A DNA stretch of 10,566 bases from Promethearchaeota archaeon (GCA_030615145.1 JAUWZT010000122.1:1-10566); one strand, 5' to 3'; shown: positions 1 through 6,888, counted from the stretch's first letter. Notes: generated by a model not told the origin, from the letters alone. Made by a program: numbers and translations.

Positions 1-2
1 CA

Positions 3-278
3 CCATTAGTTAAAGGTTATATTGAAAAAGAAATGTTGGTTCCAACGATAGATTACGAATTATGCGTAAATTGCGGAATTTGTAAAACTATTTGTGCACC
101 AGCAGCTATCGATATTAATGAGAATGGAGAACCTATAGTCAATAAAATAGCTTGTAGATCGTGTGGAATGTGTATGCCAAGTTGTCCAACGGCAGCAATT
201 CAATTGATTAATTTTACAAATAATCAATTATACGATGAAATAATTGCCGTATCAGGCGGAGGTGCCGTATACGAATGA
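3..278 (+). CDS. hdrA: HdrA-like subunit, C-terminal end only (5' truncated by window edge)
   Basis: The frame is open from the window edge to the TGA at 276-278, so this is the last ~92 residues of a longer protein; the ATG at 33 is internal. The fragment carries two consecutive ferredoxin motifs. The first is CVNCGICKTIC (C-x2-C-x2-C-x3-C, followed by Ala where Pro is usual). The second is CRSCGMCMPSCP. It ends with a short acidic tail. This layout matches the C-terminal ferredoxin domain of HdrA, the FAD-containing bifurcating subunit of cytoplasmic heterodisulfide reductase, which passes electrons between flavin, ferredoxin and its MvhD and HdrC partners. The identification rests on the motifs plus immediate overlap with mvhD and the hdrC/hdrB genes downstream. 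A stand-alone 2x[4Fe-4S] ferredoxin starting at Met33 is possible but less likely, because the upstream codons also stay open and no ribosome binding site precedes that ATG. Confidence 0.8.
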   Translation, partial: PLVKGYIEKEMLVPTIDYELCVNCGICKTICAPAAIDINENGEPIVNKIACRSCGMCMPSCPTAAIQLINFTNNQLYDEIIAVSGGGAVYE

Positions 279-727
279 GTGATTATCAAACTACTGATGA
301 ATATGTTAAGGAGAGGATTAATAATATTGTAATTTTTATGTGTAACGAGTGTGGTCAAGGTTCAGCAAACACGGCGGGAGTAGCAAGAATGTCATATAAT
401 CCTGCATTTCGTATTGTTCGTGTTCAGTGCACTGGTCAAGTTGGACCGATTCAGATTATGGACGCATTAAATAACGGTGCAGATGCTGTTGCTTGCGTAG
501 GCTGTTGTTTAGGAGCGTGTCATTTTTTCAATGGTAATGTAATTTCCATGCATAGAATAAAATTAATGAAAAAGTTTTTTAAAGAGTTGGGTTATAGCGA
601 TCAATTTATAAATCAATACACTTCACGAGCTGCGGAGGGTGAAACCGCTGTTGGTGATTTCGAAGATATCATAGAGCGATTAAAGACTGCAATTACAGAA
701 AAGGGGACATTAAAAGATGGATGTTAA
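275..727 (+). CDS. mvhD: MvhD-like iron-sulfur subunit (methyl-viologen-reducing hydrogenase delta family)
   Basis: A 150-residue protein of the MvhD/FlpD family, which carries a [2Fe-2S] cluster and transfers electrons from a donor enzyme (hydrogenase, formate dehydrogenase or an F420-linked module) to HdrA. Visible family features are C23-x2-C26, the block RIVRVQCTG with C52, and VGCCLGACHF with C77 and C82, followed by GN at 87-88. These match the usual C-x2-C, RVxCxG and GCxxGxCH-GN signatures. C74 and C78 are extra cysteines next to the third ligand group. The TAA at 725-727 ends the frame. The start ATG at 275 overlaps the hdrA stop as ATGA. A full-length ribosome binding site GGAGGTG lies at 258-264, ten bases upstream, so translation is probably coupled to hdrA. 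No in-frame TGA is present, so this copy uses Cys, not selenocysteine. The family call is firm; the electron donor is inferred from the neighbours. Confidence 0.9.
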   Translation: MSDYQTTDEYVKERINNIVIFMCNECGQGSANTAGVARMSYNPAFRIVRVQCTGQVGPIQIMDALNNGADAVACVGCCLGACHFFNGNVISMHRIKLMKKFFKELGYSDQFINQYTSRAAEGETAVGDFEDIIERLKTAITEKGTLKDGC

Positions 728-1952
728 AGTTTTTCAGTTTAATGGTTGTAAAAAGTGCTTCAATGAGTCTTTGTTATTAAAAGAAGGTGCTAAATACAAA
801 GTAGAGTATGTTTCTGATCCTAAAAACTGGAAAGGAGAAAAAGTTGATGTTTCAGTTATTACTGGTTATTTACTGCCTGGCGATTTAGAACATTTAGAAA
901 ACATAAAAAATAATTCTAGTAAAGTTATTGCTTATGGGGACTGTACGGCCACTGGTGGAGTGTTTGCTTTAGCGAACCAAAAAGGGCACGATGTAACACC
1001 TTTAGCTAATCTAATTGAAGATTCAAATAGTATTCAGGGATGTTTAAGCGAAATTGAAGAATTAAAGTTAGCGATTGATGGAGTAGAAGCTCCAAAATTA
1101 AAAAATTTATGTCAAATTTGCTCCAGAAAAGCGACTTGTGACTATATGGAAGCAATAAATAGACAAATTGAATTAGAGGACTCTGAGATTTGTTTCAATG
1201 ACTTAGGTTTTCTCTGTAGCGGCTTTAATGCGAAGGAATGTAAAGAAAAATGTATCGATTACAATACACCTTGTAGGGGCTGTAAACCAAGCATAGATCG
1301 TTCTGGAATTCGAATGTTAGCAATGTTCGGCACATTGGCTGGGAGTATTGAAGTTGCTACTGAGCATAATGAAAAAGGAGCTACAGATAAATTGGCGGAT
1401 GAAGAAGATGATGTCACCAGAAATTTACCTGATATCGTAGGAAATTTCTTTAGATTTACATTACCAACATCTGGTTTACCAAAAGGAAGGATCCCCTCTT
1501 CAGGAACATTATTAGAGGATGTTTTCATAGGTAGATTGATAGAAGAAATACCTCTGATAAGTGGACTTTTAGGCGGAGCAAAGTCAATATCTTTAACACT
1601 TAAATTCATAGAATCTTACGAAAAAGCAAATCAAATAGAAATAGGCGCACAGACACAAAAATGCCGGGAAGAGCTTTTACAACTAGAAAAACAACTGCAA
1701 AATACTATAGATAAAGAAGATGCATCCGCCTACAAAGAAATCACTGATAAAATCCGATTTATTGCTGGAAATATGAACTTATCGAACATATTTTATGGAG
1801 GATTCAAGTCGATTATTGATCCTAACGACGACTTTAACGAGTATAAAACCCATGTTTTTGATGTGGTGGAAGGAACCTACAAAAATGGTTCGATTGAATA
1901 TGCCATTGATTCAGATGGTATTATTACTGAAATTAAAATTAAAGAGGGATAA
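717..1952 (+). CDS. [NiFe]-hydrogenase small-subunit-like protein (MvhG/FrhG-like) with C-terminal extension
   Basis: A 411-residue protein whose first ~260 residues follow the MvhG/VhuG small-subunit pattern. C11-x2-C14, GDC76 with a following TGG, and GC109 correspond to the four proximal [4Fe-4S] ligands. A second cysteine-rich stretch (C132, C135, C141, C159, C167, C175, C179, C186, C189) would carry the medial and distal clusters. The DIVGNFFRFTLP block at 239-250 also resembles the family. Beyond it, about 150 residues include a charged, probably coiled-coil stretch at ~316-350 and a short beta-like C-terminus; family members are usually near 300 residues. The start ATG overlaps the mvhD end by 11 bases, with GGGG at 703-706 as the binding site. 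In canonical operons mvhA, the NiFe-site large subunit, follows. Here an FrhB-like gene follows, so this subunit may be an electron relay between FrhB and MvhD rather than part of an H2-active enzyme. A large subunit outside the window cannot be excluded. Confidence 0.78.
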   Translation: MDVKVFQFNGCKKCFNESLLLKEGAKYKVEYVSDPKNWKGEKVDVSVITGYLLPGDLEHLENIKNNSSKVIAYGDCTATGGVFALANQKGHDVTPLANLIEDSNSIQGCLSEIEELKLAIDGVEAPKLKNLCQICSRKATCDYMEAINRQIELEDSEICFNDLGFLCSGFNAKECKEKCIDYNTPCRGCKPSIDRSGIRMLAMFGTLAGSIEVATEHNEKGATDKLADEEDDVTRNLPDIVGNFFRFTLPTSGLPKGRIPSSGTLLEDVFIGRLIEEIPLISGLLGGAKSISLTLKFIESYEKANQIEIGAQTQKCREELLQLEKQLQNTIDKEDASAYKEITDKIRFIAGNMNLSNIFYGGFKSIIDPNDDFNEYKTHVFDVVEGTYKNGSIEYAIDSDGIITEIKIKEG

Positions 1953-1954
1953 AA

Positions 1955-3154
1955 TTGAGTTTTGAATTATTAAAGTCTGAAATTATTGATGCAGGTTTAT
2001 GTCAAGGTTGCGGATTATGTTGTGGGTCATGTAAGCATATTGAAATGAGTGATTTACGTCCAACACTTGAAGACTACTGTATTCTTGAAAGAAATGGTCA
2101 AGATTGTGGAAAATGTTATCAGAGTTGTCCTCAAGTAATCCAAAAGAAATACGAAGAAAAACAACCATTGGCAGTGTATTCATTAAGAAGTAAAACACCA
2201 GAAATTCTAGCTAAAGCTTCAAGCGGAGGATTTGTCACTACACTTACAAAAGACTTATTAGAAAATCAAGCTCTTAGTGAAATCGTGATGGTACAAAAAG
2301 ACGACGAAAAACCAGTAGCTGACGGAGTTTCTGATCCGGAAGAAATTGTTACAAAAGCTGGAATCGTATATGGTCGATCGGGTGTCCTTGGAAGACTAAT
2401 TGAGCTTACTGGCGAGACTTTTGAACCAATAGGAATTGTCGGATTACCATGCGAGATGAGAGGTACTGTTAAAATTGAAGAAGCCATGAATAGAGAGATC
2501 TTAAAGATTGGATTGTTTTGCAGTTCACAAATCTTTCCAACAAGAAGATGTGGATGCACACTTATTGGCGATACTCACCCAGTAGTGATAAAAGAATTGA
2601 AGAATTTCGTCACAGAAGGGGAGATGAAACAAGATTACAAATCTCATAAAAAACCTTTTAATGAAATTGAAAAAATGTACAATGACGATCCAGATCTTCA
2701 AGAAGGAAAAACTTGTGACAGTTGTAATCAATTCTGTTCACATTGTCAAGATTTTGCAGCAGTTTATTCCGATATTACTGCTGGTGAAGTAGGTTCAGAA
2801 AAGGGGTATACGACCGTTGTAGCTTGGACTGAGCGAGGTAAAGAACTTGTGGAAAATGCCATTAAAAAAGAATTGTTTGATATTGGTAAAGTTAATGAAG
2901 AGGATTTGAAAACATCTATCAAGCTTAAATCTACCCGCGAACTCATTAGCTTTGAAAAACCCCCAAGACAACAGGTTTTAGACTATGTGACTCTTAAGGG
3001 GCCAACTACGATTAGCAAAATTTCTAAAACCTTAAATTTAGAAACTAAAAAGGTTCGATACGAAGCATTACGATTGGTTCAATTAAATGAAATTGAAATG
3101 AATGTAGAGCCGGGATTAGAAGAACCGATGTTTTCACCTGTATGTGAAGATTAA
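1955..3154 (+). CDS. FrhB-like coenzyme F420 oxidoreductase beta subunit with C-terminal winged-helix domain
   Basis: A 399-residue protein. An N-terminal ferredoxin-like cysteine region (C16, C19, C22, C23, C26, then C42, C51, C54, C58) is followed by the FrhB/FdhB core: SSGG at 89-92, VGLPC at 162-166, GLFC at 186-189, C254-x2-C257-x3-C261-x2-C264 and then DITAGEVG. Proteins of this family bind FAD and iron-sulfur clusters and pass electrons between F420 and a partner enzyme. Residues ~336-390 look like a winged helix (helix, then TISKISKTLNL, then an ETKKVRYEALRL recognition-like helix), which is not a usual part of FrhB. The start is TTG at 1955, two bases after the previous stop, with GAGGG at 1945-1949. 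The next Met is residue 31, inside the cysteine region, so TTG is the better choice. Its position between MvhG-like and TusA genes suggests it replaces the hydrogenase large subunit with F420 as donor or acceptor. The exact physiological electron carrier is inferred. Confidence 0.82.
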   Translation: MSFELLKSEIIDAGLCQGCGLCCGSCKHIEMSDLRPTLEDYCILERNGQDCGKCYQSCPQVIQKKYEEKQPLAVYSLRSKTPEILAKASSGGFVTTLTKDLLENQALSEIVMVQKDDEKPVADGVSDPEEIVTKAGIVYGRSGVLGRLIELTGETFEPIGIVGLPCEMRGTVKIEEAMNREILKIGLFCSSQIFPTRRCGCTLIGDTHPVVIKELKNFVTEGEMKQDYKSHKKPFNEIEKMYNDDPDLQEGKTCDSCNQFCSHCQDFAAVYSDITAGEVGSEKGYTTVVAWTERGKELVENAIKKELFDIGKVNEEDLKTSIKLKSTRELISFEKPPRQQVLDYVTLKGPTTISKISKTLNLETKKVRYEALRLVQLNEIEMNVEPGLEEPMFSPVCED

Positions 3155-3193
3155 AGAATCAAAAAAATATTAAAAAATAAAGAGGTAAAAATC

Positions 3194-3430
3194 ATGAAAT
3201 TTGACCAAGAATTAAATGTGACTGGCTTAGTGTGTCCAGTGCCTGCGTTGAAAACTAAGAAACAACTCATGAGAATGCGACCAGGTACCATATTAAAAGT
3301 AATCACAGACTATAAGCCAGCTTCTGAATCGGTTCCACGTGATTTAGCAACAACTAAGCACAAACACTTAGGAACTGATTTTCTCGACGATGAAGAGCTC
3401 TGGCACATGTATTTCGAAGCAGTAAAGTAA
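3194..3430 (+). CDS. tusA: TusA/SirA-family sulfur carrier protein
   Basis: A 78-residue protein, the usual length for TusA. It begins with a beta strand leading into GLVCPVPALKTKKQL. Cys14 in the CPxP motif is the residue that carries persulfide sulfur in the family, and it starts the first helix. The following MRPGTILKVITDYKPA matches the family's M-x-x-G-x-x-L-x-V-x-x-D block. The TAA stop is at 3428-3430. A clear GAGGT binding site at 3182-3186 sits seven bases before ATG. It lies 39 bases downstream of the FrhB-like gene and ahead of hdrC/hdrB. TusA homologues hand sulfur to partner proteins in tRNA thiolation, molybdenum-cofactor formation or sulfur oxidation, and TusA genes are known beside Hdr-like (sHdr) clusters in sulfur oxidisers. 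Here it plausibly supplies or accepts sulfane sulfur for the Hdr module; that role is inferred from position alone. Confidence 0.88.
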   Translation: MKFDQELNVTGLVCPVPALKTKKQLMRMRPGTILKVITDYKPASESVPRDLATTKHKHLGTDFLDDEELWHMYFEAVK

Positions 3431-3444
3431 CACGAAAATTGAAG

Positions 3445-3518
3445 TAGGTTTAGGATGAGTGTTCAATAAATTTAATAGAAATTGAACATAACTGCCCCTT
3501 GCGTGGGGTTAAAACCTA
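3445..3518 (+). other. Candidate structured RNA element (three-way junction) between tusA and hdrC
   Basis: The 132-nt spacer before hdrC contains three nested or adjacent inverted repeats. An outer 7-bp helix pairs TAGGTTT (3445-3451) with AAACCTA (3512-3518). Inside it, TGTTCAAT (3460-3467) pairs with ATTGAACA (3481-3488) over 8 bp, and CCCC (3495-3498) pairs with GGGG (3505-3508) around a six-base loop. Together they give a closed three-way junction. The CCCC/GGGG arm is conspicuous in such AT-rich DNA. No T run follows, so it does not look like a simple terminator. I do not recognise a known riboswitch, SECIS or tRNA consensus in it. It may be a leader element of hdrCB, an RNA processing site or an untranslated spacer fold. 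The pairing is read directly from the sequence; its function is unknown. Confidence 0.45.
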
Positions 3519-3562
3519 TTAATAAAAAAATATTCAAAAAATAAGAAATAAGTGAAAAAAAA

Positions 3563-4069
3563 ATGGAAGATAGTTTAGAATTTAATAAATTAATAACGGG
3601 ATTTCACATTGAGCCTGAAGTTATTAAATATTGCTATCAATGTAGCAAATGTTCTGATAATTGTCCTGTAACTGCAGTTACATCAGACCAATATACGGAT
3701 ACAGGATATAACCCTAGAGGAAATATCTTAATGACTCTTTTAGGACGTAAAGATTCACTTCTTGAAGGAGATGATTTAAAGATTTGGGGTTGCACTGTCT
3801 GTGTTACATGTGATGAAGTGTGTCCACAAAACATCGAACTTACTGAGGTTTTTACATTTCTAAAAAATCAAAGTATTGCTCTAGGAAAAGGTCCAGAATT
3901 TATCTATGGCCAAGCAAAAGCTGTTTACGAAAATGGTAAAGCTATACCGCCACAACCTGCAATTGAGAGAAGAAGAGAACAATTGGGTCTGCCAAAAGTA
4001 AGTGCACCAGATGTAGGTGAAGTACAATCATTATTAAAAAATATGGGTGCTGATAAAAAATTAAAATAA
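3563..4069 (+). CDS. hdrC: HdrC-like heterodisulfide reductase iron-sulfur subunit
   Basis: A 168-residue protein with two ferredoxin motifs in HdrC spacing: C24-x2-C27-x2-C30-x3-C34-P and C77-x2-C80-x2-C83-x3-C87-P. Between them is YNPRGN (49-54), which is typical of HdrC. It carries two [4Fe-4S] clusters that wire HdrA to the disulfide-reducing HdrB. The C-terminal ~50 residues are charged and probably contact HdrB or HdrA. The ATG follows a weak binding site in AAGTGA (3550-3555), where GTGA can pair with the 16S tail, then a run of A. It is separated from tusA by 132 bases holding a foldable RNA element, so hdrC and hdrB may have their own leader or promoter. hdrB begins 18 bases downstream. 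Confidence 0.92.
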   Translation: MEDSLEFNKLITGFHIEPEVIKYCYQCSKCSDNCPVTAVTSDQYTDTGYNPRGNILMTLLGRKDSLLEGDDLKIWGCTVCVTCDEVCPQNIELTEVFTFLKNQSIALGKGPEFIYGQAKAVYENGKAIPPQPAIERRREQLGLPKVSAPDVGEVQSLLKNMGADKKLK

Positions 4070-4087
4070 TTCGAGGGTAAGAAAAAA

Positions 4088-4966
4088 ATGACAGAATATA
4101 AAATGTTTGAAGGTTGTGTGATTGGAAATCGTATTCCTTTTATTGAAGCAGCATCCAGAAAAGTTTTTGATAAAATTGGTATCAAAACCTCTCAAGCACC
4201 CTTTTCATGTTGTCCAGATCCTACTGGTATGAAAAGTTTTGATAATGATGTTTGGTTAGCTATTGGTGCTCGAAATCTTTGTTTAGCTGAAGCTGAGGGT
4301 AAAGATATTATCTCATTATGCAATGGATGCACGAACACATTAAGAGGTGTGAAGCATCAATTAAAGCATGATAGTTTAAAAAAGGATAAAATTAACTCAG
4401 AGCTAGCAAAAATTGGAAAAGAATTCAAAAGTTCTGTTGATATAAAACATTTTGTTGATGTATTTAAAGATGAGGTCGGTGTTGATCGAATTAAGGGCGC
4501 TATAACAAAACAACTTTCTGGATTAAAGGTTGCTGTCCATCCGGGATGTCATTATATGCGACCAGCGGAATGGATGGAATCTGACGATCCCATGAAACCA
4601 ACCACGCTTAAGAAACTCGTAGAGGTAAGTGGAGCAACGGTTGTCGATTACGAGGAGGAGATTTTATGTTGCGGGAGTGCTGTAACAAACGCTTATGAAG
4701 AACACGGATTTGCGAACTTAAAGATTAAAATGGATGCCATCAAGAAATCTGGCGCAGATGTTATTGTAGTTAATTGTCCTGCGTGTTATCAACAATTTGA
4801 CACGAGACAGAGAGATTTAGGTAAGAAGTTTGAGACTGAGTATGGAATTCCAGTTTTATATCTAACAGAATTATATGCTTTAGCAATGGGGTTTAGTCCT
4901 GATGAATTAGGATTAAAATTTCATCGCACAAGATTATCTGGAATATTAGAAAAGCTTAACATATAG
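4088..4966 (+). CDS. hdrB: HdrB-like heterodisulfide reductase catalytic subunit (two CCG domains)
   Basis: A 292-residue protein of usual HdrB length with both cysteine-rich CCG domains intact. Domain 1 has C10, C41-C42, C78 and C81. Domain 2 has C154, C194-C195, C230 and C233. In HdrB these ligate two noncubane [4Fe-4S] clusters that cleave the CoM-S-S-CoB heterodisulfide, or in Hdr homologues other disulfides. The short sequences FSCCPDP, LCCGS and NCPACYQQFD are family-typical. The ATG has GAGGGT at 4073-4078 nine bases upstream. It is the last gene of the operon; the TAG stop is followed by an AT-rich convergent spacer. All cluster ligands are present, so it should be active. Since no methanogenesis gene is visible here, the real disulfide substrate is open, and the tusA gene in the same operon raises the possibility of a sulfur-related one. 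Confidence 0.93.
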   Translation: MTEYKMFEGCVIGNRIPFIEAASRKVFDKIGIKTSQAPFSCCPDPTGMKSFDNDVWLAIGARNLCLAEAEGKDIISLCNGCTNTLRGVKHQLKHDSLKKDKINSELAKIGKEFKSSVDIKHFVDVFKDEVGVDRIKGAITKQLSGLKVAVHPGCHYMRPAEWMESDDPMKPTTLKKLVEVSGATVVDYEEEILCCGSAVTNAYEEHGFANLKIKMDAIKKSGADVIVVNCPACYQQFDTRQRDLGKKFETEYGIPVLYLTELYALAMGFSPDELGLKFHRTRLSGILEKLNI

Positions 4967-4982
4967 ATAAATAGCAAAATCT

Positions 4983-5048
4983 AAAATTTTTTTATTTTCT
5001 TTAGCACTTTAAGGAAAAAATCTAATTTTCTTTTTTATTTCTTTTTTT
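4983..5048 (+). terminator. Oligo-T termination region downstream of hdrB
   Basis: Starting about 20 bases after the hdrB stop, the + strand carries repeated T runs: T7 at 4987-4993, T6 at 5031-5036 and T7 at 5042-5048. They sit in a T-rich stretch with no clear GC hairpin. Archaeal RNA polymerase terminates at oligo-T on the non-template strand, so this is the likely end of the redox operon transcript. Confidence 0.55.
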
Positions 5049-5180
5049 AAATCGAGTAAAATTTGAATTAAAGATAAAGAGAACAAATGATTTTACTTTT
5101 TTCAAAATGAAATTTAGAAGTATAAATTTGAAATTCTATAAAATTAAAAATCTTTCTCGATTTTTCCATCTTTTCTTTTA

Positions 5181-5220
5181 ATAATTAAAAATATAAAAAA
5201 ATATAAAAAAAAAAGGTTAG
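5181..5220 (-). terminator. Oligo-T terminator for the beta-helix surface protein gene
   Basis: Read on the minus strand, a T10 run (A10 at 5205-5214 on the + strand) starts ten bases after the stop codon and is followed by further T-rich sequence. This is the classic archaeal oligo-T termination signal without a hairpin. Confidence 0.6.
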
Positions 5221-5223
5221 GAT

Positions 5224-6888
5224 TTATTTCTTCCTTCCTCGAACTAAACTTAGAATTATTACTGCTGCGAGAGCTCCTAAACCTATAGCTAATCCGATGA
5301 TCAATCCAAGGATAAAGGGATCTAGTCCCGGGCTTGGCGTAACAGGCGCAGTACAGATATTATCTACGAACAGATTATTAACACTACCTGTTTCGTTATA
5401 ACAATCTAAATTATTAAGAAAAGTATTTGCAAATATTTTGTTATTATTACTTGCATCTAAGTAAGTCCCATTATTATTGTTATTGGCAGTATTTGCAGTA
5501 ATAACATTGTCATCGCTTGATAATAAATGGATTCCATTCATTTCATTGTAATTGGCAGTATTCAAGGTAATTAAATTCGAATCACTGCTTTGTAAGAAAA
5601 GACCATGCTCTACATTATTTGAAGCTGTGTTTTGGTATATAATATTGTCATTACTACTACTCTGTAAAGCGATACCACTTAAATTGTTAAAGCTAGCAAT
5701 GTTTCCTCTTATAATATTTCGAAGACTATTAGAAAATACTCTAATACCAAAATCACCATTATGATGCGCATTATTATTTTCAATTTTAGAATCATCAGTA
5801 CTGAAATATCTAATACCGTTTACTGTGTTATTATAAACTTCGTTGTCTATGCAAGAAACATTGACTGCGCTATTAATCCTAATTCCATTTCCGGTATTAT
5901 TATATGCTGTACACTTAGATACAACTGAATCATCACATCCTGTAAGCCAAATTCCTTCATCTCCATTATGATTGGCTGTATTTTCATCAAGAGTATTATT
6001 ATCACATCCACCTTCTAAATAAATTCCGTGATTCTGGTTATTATTGGCTGTATTTTTTGAAATTGTATTAAATTCTGAGGATGTTATTAGATGGATTCCG
6101 TGTAAATTGTCGTTTACTATATTGGAGTCAAACAGGTTATGATTGCTTAGTTCTACTCCGATTCCATTATCAGAATTATTAAAGATAGTATTGGTCCTAA
6201 TTGTTACGAAATTGCAATCATTGAGGTATATCCCATCATCATCATTTTCTATTACATCATTATCTTCAACAATGCAACTATTGCAATTATCAAAACTTAT
6301 CCCTTCTAAAAAGTTGTCATTAACAATGTTTAAATATAAATCTACATAATCTGAATCAGCAACAACGATACCATATACGCTTGCTGAACAATTATTATCC
6401 CTCAGAGTTATTTGACTACAATTATCAATAAATAAATTTAAAAAGACATTCCTTGGCAATTGATTACCTTCAATTAAACCGTTCGTGGTATTAGTGAGTA
6501 TAATTCCTGCACTCATGCCAGATGTTATGAACTCACAATCAAGAACTCGAAAGTACTTTCTAGAATTAGAGATAGTCAAACAAACAACACCGCTGGTTGT
6601 ATTAAACAAATCATTGCTTATTATATAAGGATCCCCAGAAGTCCCAGAACCAGTACAAATACCTTCAGCTGAATGGTTTGCCCAGTCTTTTGTAGGATCG
6701 GTATCATCAATCTCTATTGTGCTATTATGAGTTGCCGATGTTTTTAAGCCCTCAAGAAAAGTTATTTGGTTTGTTGCTTTTGAAAATGGTAAATTAGTAA
6801 AAATCAATCCAAGATTTATAGCGAGTATTGCTATAAAAACAGAAATTAATACTGTAGTTCTTATGTTTTTTGATTTCATTTTTTTCAC
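5224..6888 (-). CDS. Secreted/surface right-handed beta-helix (NosD/PbH1-like) protein with C-terminal membrane anchor
   Basis: A 554-residue protein. A basic N-terminus plus a hydrophobic segment (~11-31) forms a signal peptide or anchor. About 16 parallel beta-helix rungs of 22-24 residues fill ~120-510, with the recurring pattern N-x-A-x-x-N-x-x-x-G-I-x-L-x-x-S-x-x-N-x-I. A short TAPVTPSPG linker leads to a C-terminal helix (~525-549) with G-x3-G-x3-G spacing and a basic end (RGRKK). The build predicts an extracellular protein held to the cell surface. Beta-helix families bind or cleave carbohydrates or act as adhesins, but no catalytic residues are recognisable. Many N-x-S/T sites suggest N-glycosylation. 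The frame can begin at GTG 6888, but ATG at 6879 is the likelier start: it has GTGA seven bases upstream, the same AAGTGA-then-A-run leader seen before hdrC. Either start keeps the signal segment. It is monocistronic, with its own terminator, and divergent from the next gene. Confidence 0.85.
   Translation of the reverse strand: MKKMKSKNIRTTVLISVFIAILAINLGLIFTNLPFSKATNQITFLEGLKTSATHNSTIEIDDTDPTKDWANHSAEGICTGSGTSGDPYIISNDLFNTTSGVVCLTISNSRKYFRVLDCEFITSGMSAGIILTNTTNGLIEGNQLPRNVFLNLFIDNCSQITLRDNNCSASVYGIVVADSDYVDLYLNIVNDNFLEGISFDNCNSCIVEDNDVIENDDDGIYLNDCNFVTIRTNTIFNNSDNGIGVELSNHNLFDSNIVNDNLHGIHLITSSEFNTISKNTANNNQNHGIYLEGGCDNNTLDENTANHNGDEGIWLTGCDDSVVSKCTAYNNTGNGIRINSAVNVSCIDNEVYNNTVNGIRYFSTDDSKIENNNAHHNGDFGIRVFSNSLRNIIRGNIASFNNLSGIALQSSSNDNIIYQNTASNNVEHGLFLQSSDSNLITLNTANYNEMNGIHLLSSDDNVITANTANNNNNGTYLDASNNNKIFANTFLNNLDCYNETGSVNNLFVDNICTAPVTPSPGLDPFILGLIIGLAIGLGALAAVIILSLVRGRKK

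Larger units (their letters stand above)
4967..5223. other. 257-nt convergent AT-rich spacer
   Basis: This stretch lies between the stops of hdrB (+) and the beta-helix gene (-). I see no coding frame of note, no RNA gene and no repeat with clear structure, only A- and T-rich homopolymer runs that look like terminators for the two converging transcripts. Confidence 0.6.

Noticed and set aside
33..278. Stand-alone ferredoxin starting at the ATG at 33
   Set aside because: The frame is open upstream to the window edge, no ribosome binding site precedes this ATG, and the overlap with mvhD fits the HdrA C-terminus.
1259..1609. Minus-strand open frame of 116 codons opposite the MvhG-like gene
   Set aside because: It is an antisense shadow of a well-supported gene, with no family resemblance. 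The same applies to the other short antisense frames under the FrhB-like, HdrC, HdrB, beta-helix and membrane protein genes.
3445..3518. tRNA gene: 74-nt length with a 7-bp closing stem
   Set aside because: The length and the outer stem resemble a tRNA, but on neither strand is there a T arm with a TTC loop next to the acceptor, a 5-bp anticodon stem with 7-base loop, or a D arm in the right place. The inner stems are 8 and 4 bp in the wrong layout.
3445..3518. SECIS element for selenocysteine
   Set aside because: VhuD- and Hdr-type proteins can be selenoproteins in archaea, but no gene here has an in-frame TGA at a cysteine position. The fold lacks the GAA/A internal loop of archaeal SECIS and the paired GA core of eukaryotic-type SECIS.
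5340..6530. CRISPR-like or tandem DNA repeat array
   Set aside because: The periodicity is at protein level (22-24 residue beta-helix rungs). The DNA copies are divergent, with no identical repeat/spacer structure.
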